The notes: generated by a model from the letters alone, not told the origin. Positions 23,723-35,849 are shown, counted from the first letter of the stretch. The stretch: 64,000 nucleotides of DNA from Dryocosmus kuriphilus (GCA_038277395.1 CM076189.1:107372154-107436153); one strand, 5' to 3'. A program made the numbers and translations.

Positions 23723-24946
23723 AAGGTGAATGGGTATATAAACGTGACATCTAACCTTGAAACAAAAGACCAGGTCACCATATTTTATTACGCAGATGGA
23801 GCTAGTGCACAAATTGTGATTTTTAATCTTAGGGAATATTTTTAGAGCTAAAACAGGGAGAATAATATAATTTGATTGCACAAACTGTAATTTTGAAATT
23901 TCAGGGAACGTTGGAAGAGGAAAAATTGTATGAAAGCTCTGCCGTTTTACCAACGATTTGCAGACATGCTGCAGTGATACTGTCGCCTTCTACGTAATAA
24001 AATATGCCGAAACAGTTTTTGTTTCAAGATGAGAGGTTATGTTTCATGTGATAATAAGTTTGCGCCTGCGCAATCGACGTCTTTCAATGTATACTATATG
24101 GCGTTGTGAAATGAATTCTAGACGCAAACTTTTATGACGGTAAATTGAATGATAAACCTTCAAACTGGACAATAGAGATATTCACTACGACTCAATTCAT
24201 ACCAAACTATCCAGCGGCGTAGAAGCACATGGAGTATCAAGAGCGAACTATCGCTGGCGTATTCTATGAACAGGAACTTTTCAAAGTGAAACATCCAGAC
24301 GGATACCTTGTGGAAAGGATTAAACAAGAAACGTGGCAATAAAGTATATGTAAAGTGGTTAGGATTGGAAAATCAGACATGCAATCAATTTTTGTGCAAT
24401 GTTGTTGAATCATCTCTGTGCAATGTCGAAGGAACATTGAACCTACGGTGAAACAACGTTGAGCCAACGTTGAACCATCTTTGAACCAAATTTGAACTAA
24501 CGTTGGCTTAACGTTTATTCAACTTTGGCTTGACATCGGTTCAGCATTTGTTTAACATCGATTCAACGTATGCGCTTTCCGACTTGCTCAGAATTTCCCG
24601 ACATGCCACACTAGGGTAATGCATTATGTTGTAATATGCAACCACCAGTATAAATTCTAATGGAGATGTGACAAATGCTTTTGATATACATGTTAAGCTG
24701 TAGTTAATCATTTGTTAGGTTGATCTTTAAAAGTATAAACATTTTTTCAAATGTCTAATCATTAGTTTTATTTTCAATGAGAGGTGATGTATATAAATAA
24801 AAAAGTAAAATAAATTATTAACATCTAAATTTTACAATCATTATTTGAGCCTATGTCTACAAAGCAGAACTTATATATAACTTACCACTCTGGTTTTCTC
24901 GAAGCCTCTAGAAGATTTTGTGCTCATGCACAATGAATGGATGTAA

Positions 24947-25250
24947 TTGGAGTCACAAGATGAAGATGAAAAAGAAGAATTTGACCAACATGATAATTCA
25001 TTATCCATGACAATTAGTAATGATGTTGATGATTATGCTAATAATAATGAAGATGTTGATGATTATGGAGATGCTGCTGAAAATGACCCCTCCTCGGAAT
25101 TTATAGAAACAAAATTTGCACATTACTAGGGAGATCCTAATAAATTGGTAGATCATTTGCGCTCACTTTTACAATCCAAAAAATGGAAATAAGTCGCATA
25201 AAGTAATTGCAACCATTAATGAACTAAGAGAGGCTGGCATTATTGAATGA
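24947..25250 (+). pseudogene. acidic ORF remnant, copy 4
   Basis: Outer-half counterpart of copy 1. It reads ESQDEDEKEEFDQHDNSLSM, an Asp/Asn/Glu-rich stretch and SSEFIETKFAHY, then a TAG, GDPNKLVDHLRSLLQSK, a frame change, and INELREAGIIE with a stop. The first codon is TTG after an in-frame TAA. It is the least damaged copy but still broken in at least three places. Confidence 0.5.
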
Positions 25251-26939
25251 TAATACTCTTATTAATTGGTGTAAAAACTTTAACAACTGCTGGTTCAATA
25301 CTTCTAATTGTTGAATTAACATCTGAGTTATTGGATTGAAGGTTTCCTGTACTTATAACTTAAGAAACAGATATAAAATTTTATATGTAATTCTTTAAAT
25401 TTACTATGCTGCAATCAATTTAATAAATATAATTTTTAAAATGTACGTGTATTTCTTCTTCATTTCGCTCACCTGAATCAATTTTAGTTAGTGCAAGAGA
25501 GGATCAGCTCCTCTTTTAAGGCTTTAATATACTATTTACGATGTACAATAATTGAATCCAACATTTTTCAGTATCTACTTGTTTGAACTACAAAATGATC
25601 CTCCCCAACCCTCAAAAAAATAACCACCTCCTCTTCCTCATATATTTTAGTAGTTAGCTCAGGTTAATTTCAGTTTTAATATCACTGAAAAGAATTGTTT
25701 GTACTTGTATGCAAGAAATCGATCATTTTGTCTAATTAGTATAGGAGTCAATAGTACAAATCTATTCACTATTCATCTAGTTTTCACTTTTATCTCTTGA
25801 ACTAGATTTATTTTAACCACAGTTCGATGTTGAACTAAGAAAACTATTTTTTTATTGTCAATGATTGATTTTAATATCTTGAATACTTCACTAATCATGT
25901 TATGCATTATTGCAAGGTTTCAGGTGAATGAATTGGATTTTTAACATATTACTCTGTTGTGTTAAAGATTGTTTCAATGTTGCTTAAAGTGTATTATAAA
26001 ATTTATGTAGCTGATGTATTTGGTACATTTTTGCAGTTACCTGAAAGAGAAATAATGCATTGAAATAATTTCAATCGTAAAGAAATAATAGAGGTTAGCT
26101 TTATAAAATAAGCTTTTTATTAAACGATCCTTTAGCAGCCTAAAAGCTAGTTGATTATTTCCAATAGCAGAATTAACACATTTAATATATTTGATTGTAA
26201 ATTTTACTATCGTTAGTTTATAAAAAGTGATAAAAGTGACACAGCATGGTACTAAGTGTGAAATGCCTTTCTATTAACCAATAATATATATTTCCTTTAA
26301 TAAGTTAAATTCAATGTGATTTTTAAACATTATAGGTACTTGTTTATGATATATAATGCATCCTAGTTTATTTTGACCTAACTCATTTTGGTTATTATAA
26401 AAGAAAGAATGTAAGAGACTCATTTTAGAGATACAGTTTTCTACAACTAATGGTCTATGGCTTGGAGAACGAAATGACGAATAGGGTGTTTATTGGTCGA
26501 GGAAGTGCAAGGTAGGAACTAGGAAGCACAAGGGTGAAAATTGGAAATCGAGTAGTTGGAGGTGAGGGTGAGGCCCTTGTGATGGGTCCTTCCAAATTCT
26601 CGTTATTTACTCAACAGCTGAAAGTACCTAATAAATTTTCTAATATTTGTTGGCAAAGTAAACAGGCTATACAATTTTATTACGGTGTTTTCGAAGATTC
26701 TGAAGGTTCGGGGTGAATTGCCCTGGCAAGGCCATTCTTGCCTCTGGAAATACGTACACATGCGAGAGATACTAAATTAACAAAAGCATATAAAGGCAAA
26801 GCAGAGAGTTGAAACGTGCCAAGACTGGAAAAGAGAAGATTATAAACGAAATATGAGTTACACAGCAAAGGTGCATGGAAATGGTTTAAAATATACGGAA
26901 GTGTTTAAAATAAATTAAATTTATGTGTCGAGGCTAAAC

Positions 26940-27115
26940 ACATCAAAAAACCTTTTCCTCAAAAAGTACTCACTCAAAGAGACGTTCACCTCAAAAAGCG
27001 TCCCCCCGAAAAACGTTCGCCCAAAAAGCGTTCGCCGCAAAAAAAGTTTGCCCCAAAAGGCGATCGCCCTGAAAAGGTTTGCCACAGAAAATGCTCGCCT
27101 TGAAAAACCTTCTCG
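26940..27115 (+). repeat. GTTCGCCCCAAAAA minisatellite, copy 3
   Basis: Right-arm counterpart of 6830-7015. Units such as ACGTTCGCCCAAAAAGC are clear here. A fourth array lies at 29500-29660 on the minus strand. Confidence 0.7.
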
Positions 27116-27523
27116 CCAAAATGCATTCACCCCTTTCAAGTCCTTAACGACTCCTTAATGAGGGCGAAGTTCGTTCACTTCGTTTTGACAACTAATTTAG
27201 AAGAGTAAAGAAATACGATTAGCTTGAAGGTAGTTCCTTTATTAGATTTTTCTTTCAATAACATAAAATATAAAATCAAAAGTTTTATTAAAAAATTGCA
27301 CGAACGATAAAGGGAAGGTTTAAGATGTTACAAAAACTGTCAATAATCTTTCCCATTGCGTCAAACTGACCCTACGTGGAAATCAGCTTTTCTCCCTACT
27401 CGTTACGCAATAAATATTTCTTACCGAAAGTTTGAAGTGTAAATAAGTACATATTTCTTCGTTTCTCAATCCAGCTAGTTATCAGAGACTTGAGAGAAAA
27501 ATATTTAACTGTGATTGCACATA

Positions 27524-28848
27524 CGAGGGCCTACCCAAAAGAAACCGAACTACTTTTGTACAAAGTTATTATTTTGATTTTTCTACAAAAAACATTTAAT
27601 CTCCTTCAAAGTACTCTCCATTGGAGACAATACACTTATCTAACCTTTTATTCCATTGTTTGAAACATTTTTTAAATTCCTCTTTTGTGATGCTTGACAG
27701 CGCCTCCGTCGTTTTTTCCTTCACTTCAGCTACGTCCGCAAAACGCTTTCCTTTCATGTCCCTTTTCATTCGGGGGAATAAAAAAAAGTCACAGGGGGCT
27801 AAATCGGGTGAATAGGGTGGGTGAGGAACAGTGGCCATGCTATTTTTGGTCAAAAATCGGCGCACAGAAAGAGCTGTGTGAGCAGGGGCGTTGTCGTGGT
27901 GGAAAAAAACCAGTCCCGCGACTGCCACAAATCAGGCCTTTTCCGTCGTAAACTGTTGCGCAATCTTTTCAAGACTTCCAGGTAAAATGCCTGATTAACT
28001 GTCTGATCCGGTGGAACAAATTCTGAATGGATGACTCCTCTCACATCGAAAAAATAAATGAGCATCGTCTTAATGTTTGACCTCACCTGACGAGCTTTTT
28101 TAGGGCGAGGCGAATTTTGAGTCTTCCATTGACTTGACTGTTACTTAGTTTCAGGATCGTATCCATAACACCACGATTCGTCACCTGTTATGACCTTGGA
28201 AAAAAAGTTTGGATCATTTTGGAATTCCTCCTTCAAAGCAGAGCATGCTTGCACGCGGCCTTGTTTTTGCTCTGCAGTCAGCAGTCGAGGAACAAATTTT
28301 GCAGCCACCCTTCTCATCCCCAAATCTTCACTTAGAATTCTCTGTACTGAACTCCAACTCACGCCAGATTTCTCCACAACTTCTTCGATGGTTCTTCGTC
28401 GATCTTCCAGGATGATTTCACGAATTTTTTCAACATTTTCGTCGGTTCGGGCCGTCGAAGGACGGCCAGAGCGAGGTTGATCGTCAATTGACATTTCCCC
28501 ACTTTTAAAACGAGAAAACCACTCGAACACTTGATTTTTTCCCATAGCATCATCCTTGTAGGCCGTTTTTAACATTTGAAGAGTTTCTGTGCCCGTTTTC
28601 CCGAGCAGGAAGCAAAACCTCACGTTGGCACGCTGATCACGAAAATCAACCATCACAAAAAATGACGAGCGCGCAGAGCAACAGTCACAAAAAAAATTAC
28701 ACACACCAAATGCATCCTTACACAGTGATAGCAGTTGGCATACTAACTGGTGAAAAGTGCCTCTACACGCACCTACCGGCAAAAACCCGGTACTACAACA
28801 ACTCCGCTCCCCACAACATCAGTTCGGTTTCTTTTGGGTAGGCCCTCG
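27524..28848 (-). mobile_element. mariner-family DNA transposon, 1325 bp
   Basis: Perfect 28-bp terminal inverted repeats starting CGAGGGCCTACCCAAAAGAA, each flanked by TA (27522-27523 and 28849-28850). Removing the element and one TA gives exactly the sequence found at the mirrored site in the left arm (around 6411-6435). That site is therefore a true empty site, and the insertion came after the giant duplication. The length and TA duplication fit Tc1/mariner. The transposase is broken, so this copy would depend on an enzyme made elsewhere. Confidence 0.97.
27596..28653 (-). pseudogene. mariner transposase, DD34D, two lesions
   Basis: A mariner transposase cuts and joins the element ends at TA sites. 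The start is taken as the ATG at 28653 (MVDFRDQRANVRFCFL) because it gives the usual ~350-residue length. Upstream codons in the same frame are untranslated leader. The N-terminal half holds the paired helix-turn-helix region (DDAMGKNQVFEWFSRFKSGE, then GVSWSSVQRIL). The catalytic acids are in ITGDESW, HHDNAPAH and SPDLAPCD, with 34 residues between the second and third: the DD34D signature. Two breaks are seen. An in-frame TAA follows YDPETK (28141-28143), and there is a frame change at the A7 run 27903-27909, just before the second aspartate. The latter could be a homopolymer sequencing error; the stop is less easily explained so. Confidence 0.95.
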
Positions 28849-29499
28849 TATATGTATACAACAGAAATTGAGAATAACAACGTCATAAGCATCATCAATC
28901 TTTGAACATTTTGTTTCAAGAAATAGCATTTTATTTGTGATTCCGGAATTTTTTTAAAAAAGAAATAGAGACATAAAAGTTGTAAAAGATATGGTTTATC
29001 GGTAATTGGAATTTTGACGAATGTGATATAATGAGTATCATTGGAACAGAGTTCTTAAATTCGCAACTGCTCTAGCTTAATGTAACTGTCTCAATAGCAG
29101 AGCATATTGATATCTCTACGGTGTCATTAAAGAAACATAAAAATAGCATTGTATTCTTATCTCCCTTTATTGGGGCAGTAAAATTAAGAAACTTCTAAAA
29201 GGATTTGTTCTCTTCTTTGGAAGAACATTTCTCTTTGAAATATTATTTTCATTATTTCAATTTTTCAAAAGCGCATGTCTTTAAAAAACAAATGTTCCAT
29301 TAAAAGAACTTGTTCTTATATTGAAACAGTAGGGACATTATTATATTCTTCTATAGACATATTTTCCTTAGGAGAAATTGTGGAAATTTTGCAATGCAAG
29401 TGCGAGTATCCGTTCAAAGTATTTCGATATTTACGCTTTAGTAGACTTACGCGTGAGTATTTTTCTATACAAGGAGCCGCTAAAGACTTGAAACGAACG

Positions 29500-29660
29500 A
29501 ATGCTTTTTGGGGCGAAGGTTTCTCGAGGTGAGCGTTTTCTGGTGCACAGCTTTCTGGGGCGATCGTTTTTTGGAGCAAACGTGTTTTGGCCTTAACACT
29601 TTTTGGGCGAGCGTCTTTTTGGGCGAACGTCTTTTGAAGAGAGTGTTTTTTGGGGCGTAC
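29500..29660 (-). repeat. GTTCGCCCCAAAAA minisatellite, copy 4
   Basis: Right-arm counterpart of the array at 5690-5790, longer than its partner: units GGGCGAGCGTCTTTTT and similar continue to about 29660. Confidence 0.65.
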
Positions 29661-31244
29661 GCTTGTTCTTTACCTTATCAAATTCCGTACATGACGTGCT
29701 GAACTTGGCCTTTCTGTGTTCATTTCACAACCTTCATAAGCGAGGAAGAAATGCTTGAAATGGCAGAATAACATTCAATAATATTTCACGATATTTCCAA
29801 GAAATGAGACGGTATTCAAAATTTGTTAATTGCATACATTCTTGCAAGTGCAACACGGATCTTGGCCTTTATATCGATTTCAAAACCTTCGAAAGCGAAA
29901 AAGGAAGGCTTAAAATTGCAGACAAACATTGTGGGGCGGCAATCCTTAGCCTTTATCTTAAACACTGAAAATGTTATATGGGGCAGAGGGAGGAGTTAAA
30001 GAACTTCTTAATTCTATTTGTAGGTTTTGGTGTATAACACTGATGATGGAAAATTTAGAAGACGTGCTCGAAAAATATTTCATTAGATAGTGGGCCCGAA
30101 TTTTGGAGAGAAGAAAACAGGGTTTTAGAAAAAAGTAGGTCTTGTATTGTCTAGTCAAAGGTTATAAATAGCTATATTACTGCAGGTGTAATGCTGATCC
30201 TAGCCTTCCTTTTTTTGATTGCACAATCTTCGTAAGTGGAAAAGAAAGGCGTAAAGTTGCAGAAAAGTATTGCGTGGCCTTAAACCTTAACCTTTATTTT
30301 AAACATTGAAAATGTTATATTGGGGGGGGGGGGCGGAAGCGAAAGATTAAGTGTGAGAGGGTAACGTTTCCTTATACTGGGAAGAAGGCGAAAAGAAAGA
30401 TTGAAAGAGGATATGAAAGTTTGTGAATTGGTTTGGAGTTTTTTTTATCTATTCGTTACAATGTGTAGCAACGATGATGGAAAATTTTCCAGAAGTGTTC
30501 GAAAAATCTTGTATTGAGAAAATAGGCGCGAAGTAAGGAGATATAAAGGCAGCTGCGGAATTTTTTGAAAAGAGTGTCCAAAAAATCTTAATTGCTTGAA
30601 AAGGGAGTTTGGAAAGTGAGCTGTAAGCAACGGAGAAAGGCTCAGAATGCAGAAGAGCATTGTGGGTCATCCATTATTAACCTTTACTTTGAGCATTGAG
30701 ATGTTTATTTGGGTATTGTGGGTGGGTTTTTATTTCACTCCTTTTCTCACCGACAATCATTAATTATCTCTGCAGACAAACAAACAATCGACCATTGAAA
30801 TTAAACATCATGTTGCATTTTAATGTAATTTGCTTAATGGAAAAAGAATTCATTGAGCATTGTTCACTCTGAACATCGACGATGTTATTTTGTAGTGCTA
30901 CTGATTTTCTGATTTGAACTATTGTTTTCTTACCAAATTCTGGTATCTTTTACTTTCAGATAAGCAAAGTTTTTCCAAACTGAATGATCGTAGCTTTTGC
31001 ATTACAAATTGATTCGCCCATTTATTTTATACCTTAGTTAATGCAAAGCTAAGGGTTTTGTCGATTCAATATGAGAAAAAGCTGATAATTTAAGCGTAAC
31101 ACGAAAGAGTGAAAATTGACGATTTTAAGAGTCTTTGGTCGTTCCCCTACAAGGTCATATAACGTTGGATCACTTTTTTCCTAAATTGAGCTTTGAAGCT
31201 CACTTGAGAAATTCGCATGTCATGCAAATTGCATGTCATTGTAT

Positions 31245-32055
31245 ACTTTGTTTTTAAGATATCGGAATACGAAGCAACACCGTAGGCATTTTGAATTTCG
31301 ATTTCTCAAATTATAATGTTCCGGCAAATTTCTTTGAAAATTTATAGTTTTTAATGATAGAAATCAGAACTTTCTACTCAGTCGAGTTTAAACGTGGAAA
31401 TTCGGCCACAATGTTAGATTTTGGAATCACATTTTTTTCAAATCAATCTTTGCAAATTTTTGCGAAAACTTTAATCATGAAAAAAAAAAATTAAATGTCG
31501 ATTTCAAATTCCTTACCATTAAGAGCATTCGTAAAAACATTGAATCGTAAGACATAAAATTTGAGGTCTCGAAATTCGGAAAGAAACAGAACGTCTCTGT
31601 AGATTTATAACTTTTATCAATAGAAATCATAATTTCGTATTTAATCGAGTTCAGACGTGCAATTTTGGCCACAAAATTAAATTTTGGAAATTTTTGTTTG
31701 TTTTCAAGTCAACTTATTTGAATTTTTTTGCGACACTTGCCAACCGAAACAGAATTAATCGTTTAATAAGGATTTCTTGTTATTAAAATTATTAATGCAT
31801 AAAGCATTTGAGTGTAAAACATAAGTTTGAGATATCGAAATTTGAAGAAACACCGACGGCGCTGTAAATTTCGACTTTTAAAATTCTAAAATTCTGACTA
31901 AATTTCATTGTAGTCTTATAGTTTCAATCGATAGAAATCATAATTCTGTAATCAATTGATTTCGGAAATGCAAATTTGGCTACAAAATCAGATTTTGAAA
32001 TTTTATTTATTCTTCAAATCAACTTTTGCCAATTTTTTGCAAAATATGCAAATTG
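31245..32055 (+). repeat. three diverged ~270-300 bp tandem units
   Basis: Units starting near 31250, 31560 and 31825 share, in order, AGATATCGAAATT, GAAGAAACACCG, TATAGAAATCATAATT, a TCGAGTT-type stretch, TTTGGCCACAAAATTAAATT and CAAATCAACTTTTGC. The spacer between 30971 and 31245 shows nothing else. The tract is AT-rich with no coding frame. Confidence 0.7.
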
Positions 32056-32484
32056 AAGCAAAATTAATAATTTAGAGCAGAATCGAGTTTGGCATCAGCT
32101 GTTTCGATGGTGTCAATGCTCTACATATCCGCACTTTACTTGCGTATGCGTGATCGTTCAAATTGGTATCGACACGATCTTTATGAGCAAATATGGAAGG
32201 CTAGGCTATTGGGAAGTATAGCTTCTCAGCAGCGAATTAAATGCTGAAAATTTTCAATTCGCAGAGCGAGCAATAATTGTCGGACAAGTTTGAGAAACAT
32301 TTTTTAAAGGCAAGATACAATCATTCATACAGTCATAGGAACATATATTATCGCCTTTTTGTCCTTCGCGTCAAACGCCCAGCAGTGGCGCTCGTGTGAG
32401 TCTGAGTTGGAAAGAACTCTTAACATTTTTTACTGCATTTTCTCGATGAAAAATAAATGAGAAATTTAATATTTAATTGTTAAA

Positions 32485-32703
32485 ATGAGTACTGGGATAG
32501 TTATTTGGGATCAATCGGAACGAAAAAATCGAGGTATCACTATCGTACAGAAAAACTGGGCGTATTCTGTTAATTATAGAAGTTATGACGAAAATAAAAA
32601 ATTTCAATACCGAAAAACGCCCACCTATACCAGAAACACGCTTGCAAAATCTGTTTCGAATTTGTCAATATCTTCTGTTCGTTCCTTGAGGTTCAATTTT
32701 TGA
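32485..32703 (+). CDS. small ORF, unrecognised
   Basis: An ATG-started frame of 72 codons beginning MSTGIVIWDQSERKNRGITI, of mixed composition and not low-complexity. There is no recognisable domain, signal peptide or membrane segment. It could be a first exon, a remnant or chance; the surrounding AT-rich DNA gives no support such as a partner ORF or clear splice sites. The DNA from 32704 to 33140 shows nothing I recognise. Confidence 0.2.
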   Translation: MSTGIVIWDQSERKNRGITIVQKNWAYSVNYRSYDENKKFQYRKTPTYTRNTLAKSVSNLSISSVRSLRFNF

Positions 32704-33151
32704 AATTTTAGGTAAAAACACTACAAGTTGGGCTTTTTCTAAAATGGGCTCAACTGTGTTAGTAAGGCGTTCTAGGGGTTTATCGGCGATGAAATGTCAC
32801 CATATAGAACCACAAACTCAAAATCGATACCCAAAAATGGTCCTATTTCAAACGCCAGGGGACAGGAATGGGGTAAGAATGCGTGTTTTCTGGTAAAACG
32901 AAGCAGTGTTTGTACAGCACTTTGTTCACTTTCGAGCACCAAAGAAAGTGACCCCAGAGTACGCGTTCGACTGAGGCAATTTTCATTTTCCATAAATTCT
33001 ACAAACTATCTTTGTCACTTTCGAAAACTTTCGGCAGACCCGTCGTTTCGTGCGCCGCACGAAATTTTGCTTATTACTTCATAGAAACTCTATAAAGTCT
33101 TGCTTTTTGTCACGCGTCAGGCGTGAATTTTGCATTTACATAAAATTGCAT

Positions 33152-34203
33152 ACACTGTAAGAAATAATCGTAAATTTCCAATACAAAAATATGGAAATTT
33201 TTCCATACTTTTGAATATCCCATACCAGAATGGAAATTTTCCGGTAGTAGCACGAAGATTTTCAATACATGTCGAGGTTCCCATACATATGTACGGTAAA
33301 ACTTCCATACAAGTATGGAACGCTGATGCGCAGCTACCGCAGGCGCACCCGAGTGAAGCGCGCATGTGCTGTAGCCATGGTGATTGATACAGAACGAAGA
33401 AAGTGGGTCTAATAGAGTCATGGCATCAAACGACTAATGCATAATATTTGCAGTGATTTTATGTAACTTTTGGCGTTGTGGCAGAAAGGAAAGTGGCATT
33501 TCAATTACAGTAAAAGGGAGTGCAACTGTACTTTTGGAATAAAGGTAGGAGGAAGAAATAAGAGGAACAAAATTCTTGTAATACGGGGTAAGTTAATTTC
33601 ATATATATCTGTTATGTACACAATAAGCGTCAGACGTTGATGAACGTAAATGTAATATGATTTGAAAACGTAACCATTCTTTTTTTAATTTTTGCAATGT
33701 ATTCCAAAAAATCAGCCCTAAAAGGATCCACAAGAGAGGGAGGAATAGGAGGAACATCCATGCGGTAAATCCTCAAGTCCAGAAATTGATCGACGTCATA
33801 GGAATGGAAGCGGATTTTATTTCTCAAGTTTGATTGTCTGTCAATTGATAAATTCTTATAGAAGTTGTATTATATATTACCCTGTATATTATATTTTACT
33901 TCAAATTATATTTATCAGTGTATCTCAATTCTTCCTTTAATTTACCCCTTCTAAAAATTCAGGGTGTAGGAAAACCCCGATCAAAGTATACAAATTTTTC
34001 GATACTGGGGTATGCCAAAAATGCCACCCATGTATGGGAAAAGTCCCATCCATGTGCGGAAGGTTTCCGATACTGAGGTATGGGAAAATTTACATCCTTG
34101 TATGGGAAGTCTCCAGTCCATGTATGGAAATTTTTCCATACTGAGGTAGGGGACAATTTGTAACCTTGTATGGGTTAATCCCCTTCGCCTACATTTCTAC
34201 AGT
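33152..34203. mobile_element. small element rich in GTATGG hairpins
   Basis: The ends look inverted: ACTGTAAGAAAT at the left and, reversed, ACTGTAGAAAT at the right, each next to TA. Both end regions (33170-33340 and 33960-34180) are packed with CCATAC...GTATGG and GGAAATTTTTCC palindromes in 30-60 bp units. The middle (33400-33950) is plain AT-rich DNA with no gene. This looks like a non-autonomous DNA element with subterminal repeats; the superfamily is unclear. Confidence 0.5.
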
Positions 34204-34482
34204 TATTTTTCAAATTTTAAAGCAAATTAGTTCTATCACGTTTTATTGTTAAAATTTATAAAGTACCAAGTATTAATATAATTTGGAAGTGCAGTACACG
34301 ATCGCGCATTTGGACCAGCCGCAACTGTTGTGGAGATTTGTCTTGGCTAGTCTATATTGCACTTAGCCTCTTTTTGTTTCAATAGCAACGCGAACTGAAA
34401 CAGTAGATGCGTCTGACGATTTTGCTAGTTGGTTGTGGTTGTCATTGTCTTTTTAACTCTTGTTAATGTCTAAGCCTCCACA

Positions 34483-35789
34483 ATGGTGAAATTTTCAAAG
34501 AGGGATCTTCTCCAAAGCGCAATATTTGGCCATTCTAATGAATTTGATAAAACGGTTTTGCCTTGAAAGGCTGAAATTTTAAGATGTTGCCAAGAAACCA
34601 GAAGGGCAATGGGGTGTCAATCTGGAGGCAAAAGAGAGCCTCCACTTCAGAATATCGCGAATGAAGTAACTCTGAAATTAGTGTCAATTTGGGAAACGTC
34701 TTCTATTCCGACAGTCTCAGATACACGCGACAAATAACTCATACTAGATTTGCACTCAAAACATGTAACCCCTAAAGCACTTTTGAGAAACAAATCCACA
34801 TCAGATAACACAAAGGAACAGGAGACAGTATCATTCAGATAGGATTTCTCCAAATTATTTAATATTGCCTTTTGTAAATGTAAGGATATGGCATCCTGCT
34901 CCTGCTCCTGCCCCAAAGGGAAGAAAGTTCCAGTCATTGAGCAGGCTCTTTATCTAGACCAACAAAGTTCTCGAATCATGCTCATGTTGTTAGTCGATCG
35001 TTCTGAAACAGAAAAATTGCTTAAGAGAGCAGAAAGAGCTACAAAACGAATGAAACTTGAACGTGGACAGGATTGTTCATTTGCTTTTTCATTATCTGCA
35101 AACAATAATACTGATACTTACTTTGCTGAAAAAGAGATGAAGAAGGCGCTTCTAAAATAGAGAAAGATGCTTCTGTCGATGCCCATAGTAGAGATGTAGT
35201 TGACGATGATGCTACTTTACCACTTGCATTCATTAGGAGCCAGTCACAGCTTTCGCAGTTGAAACTTGACTTACCTGAAACAGCAATAATCGCTCAGAGA
35301 TATGGCATAAGTTCACTGGCCGCCGCCCACGTAGGCACGTCTGTGCTGCAGGCAGCTAGGAAGGCAGGTTTGATTTCTGAGGAAACCTCTCAAAATATAA
35401 CTTCCGACGCTCTAGAAATTGAGAAAAACGAGATAAAGCGTGAGACCGTAAAATCAGGCATTAAATTGAAAGATGAGGCACACCTTCAAAATCCTATATG
35501 TGCTATATACTTTGATGGTAGGAAGGATGCAACTTTGACAGCTATTGTGTTAATAAAGGAGGAACATATTACCTTAGCAGCTGAACCTGTCTCACAGTAC
35601 GTAGGTCATGTTGTCTCTACGTCAGGCTCTGTCCAACATGAGTGTGATGTTATTTTTAATTACGTCACGAAAGGTCTTAACGGCGGTTTCGATGAAGACG
35701 TGGTTGCTGGTTGCGATGGCACAAATACAAACACAGGATGAAAGGGAGGCATTCTTCGAGAACTGGAAGAAAAGATTGGGCGTCCCTTG
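34483..35789 (+). pseudogene. transposon-associated gene, 5' part, decayed
   Basis: It belongs to a widespread invertebrate mobile-element protein group that I know only by its motifs (YFDGRKD, EEHITL, YVGHV, GCDGTxxNTG, GRPL). Its biochemical role is not established to my knowledge; the conserved Asp residues suggest a DDE-type nuclease. The frame opens at ATG 34483 (MVKFSKRDLLQSAIF) and runs to 35160 with several in-frame stops: TGA near 34564, TAA near 34729, one near 34842, and TAG at 35158. The cysteine cluster CKCKDMASCSCSCPKGKKVP is near 34880. A frame change near 35155 leads to the best part (35160-35741), with CAIYFDGRKDATL and GCDGTNTNTG. TGA then replaces the following Trp, and IGRPL is cut at 35789 by the palindromic element. 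The gene resumes at 41654. Confidence 0.75.
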
Positions 35790-35849
35790 AGGTCTGTTAA
35801 GTTGGCAGAACCACTTCGTCAAATTAAAGTTTTAAACATGTCAATAATT

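Larger units (their letters stand above)
20322..26466. mobile_element. palindromic (foldback-like) element, copy 2
   Basis: Complete version of the element at 8673-14748, in the opposite orientation. The ends read CAAGCCTTAGAACC on the left and, inverted, CAAGCCATAGACC on the right. Halves 20322-23118 and 23598-26466 are inverted repeats of about 2.8 kb. Each half pairs best with its mirror half in the other arm (the outer halves share ACTCTGTTGTGTTAAAGATT, the inner halves share CTGCTGCCTTACAGATTG-like text). This shows that the internal palindrome is older than the giant duplication. It contains two acidic ORF remnants and the zinc finger relic. No clear target duplication. Confidence 0.75.
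19781..30970 (-). repeat. right arm of the giant inverted duplication
   Basis: Reverse complement of 4430-17308 as described for that arm. It lacks repeat X and the 2 kb segment at 14950-16975, and it carries the mariner at 27524-28848. The outer boundary near 30970 is where ACTTTCAGATAAGCAAAG ceases to match the left arm (near 4430). No target duplication is evident at the outer ends. This favours a rearrangement-type duplication over one giant transposon, though decay could have hidden it. Confidence 0.9.

Noticed and set aside
23538..23953. Proline/serine-rich proteins on the minus strand
   Set aside because: Same low-complexity tract read in several frames at once.
4430..30970. The inverted repeat being an assembly artefact of two haplotypes
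   Set aside because: The arms differ by several percent and by whole insertions, and the repeats are in opposite orientation. A haplotype duplication would normally be direct and more similar. A misjoin at the gap cannot be fully excluded.
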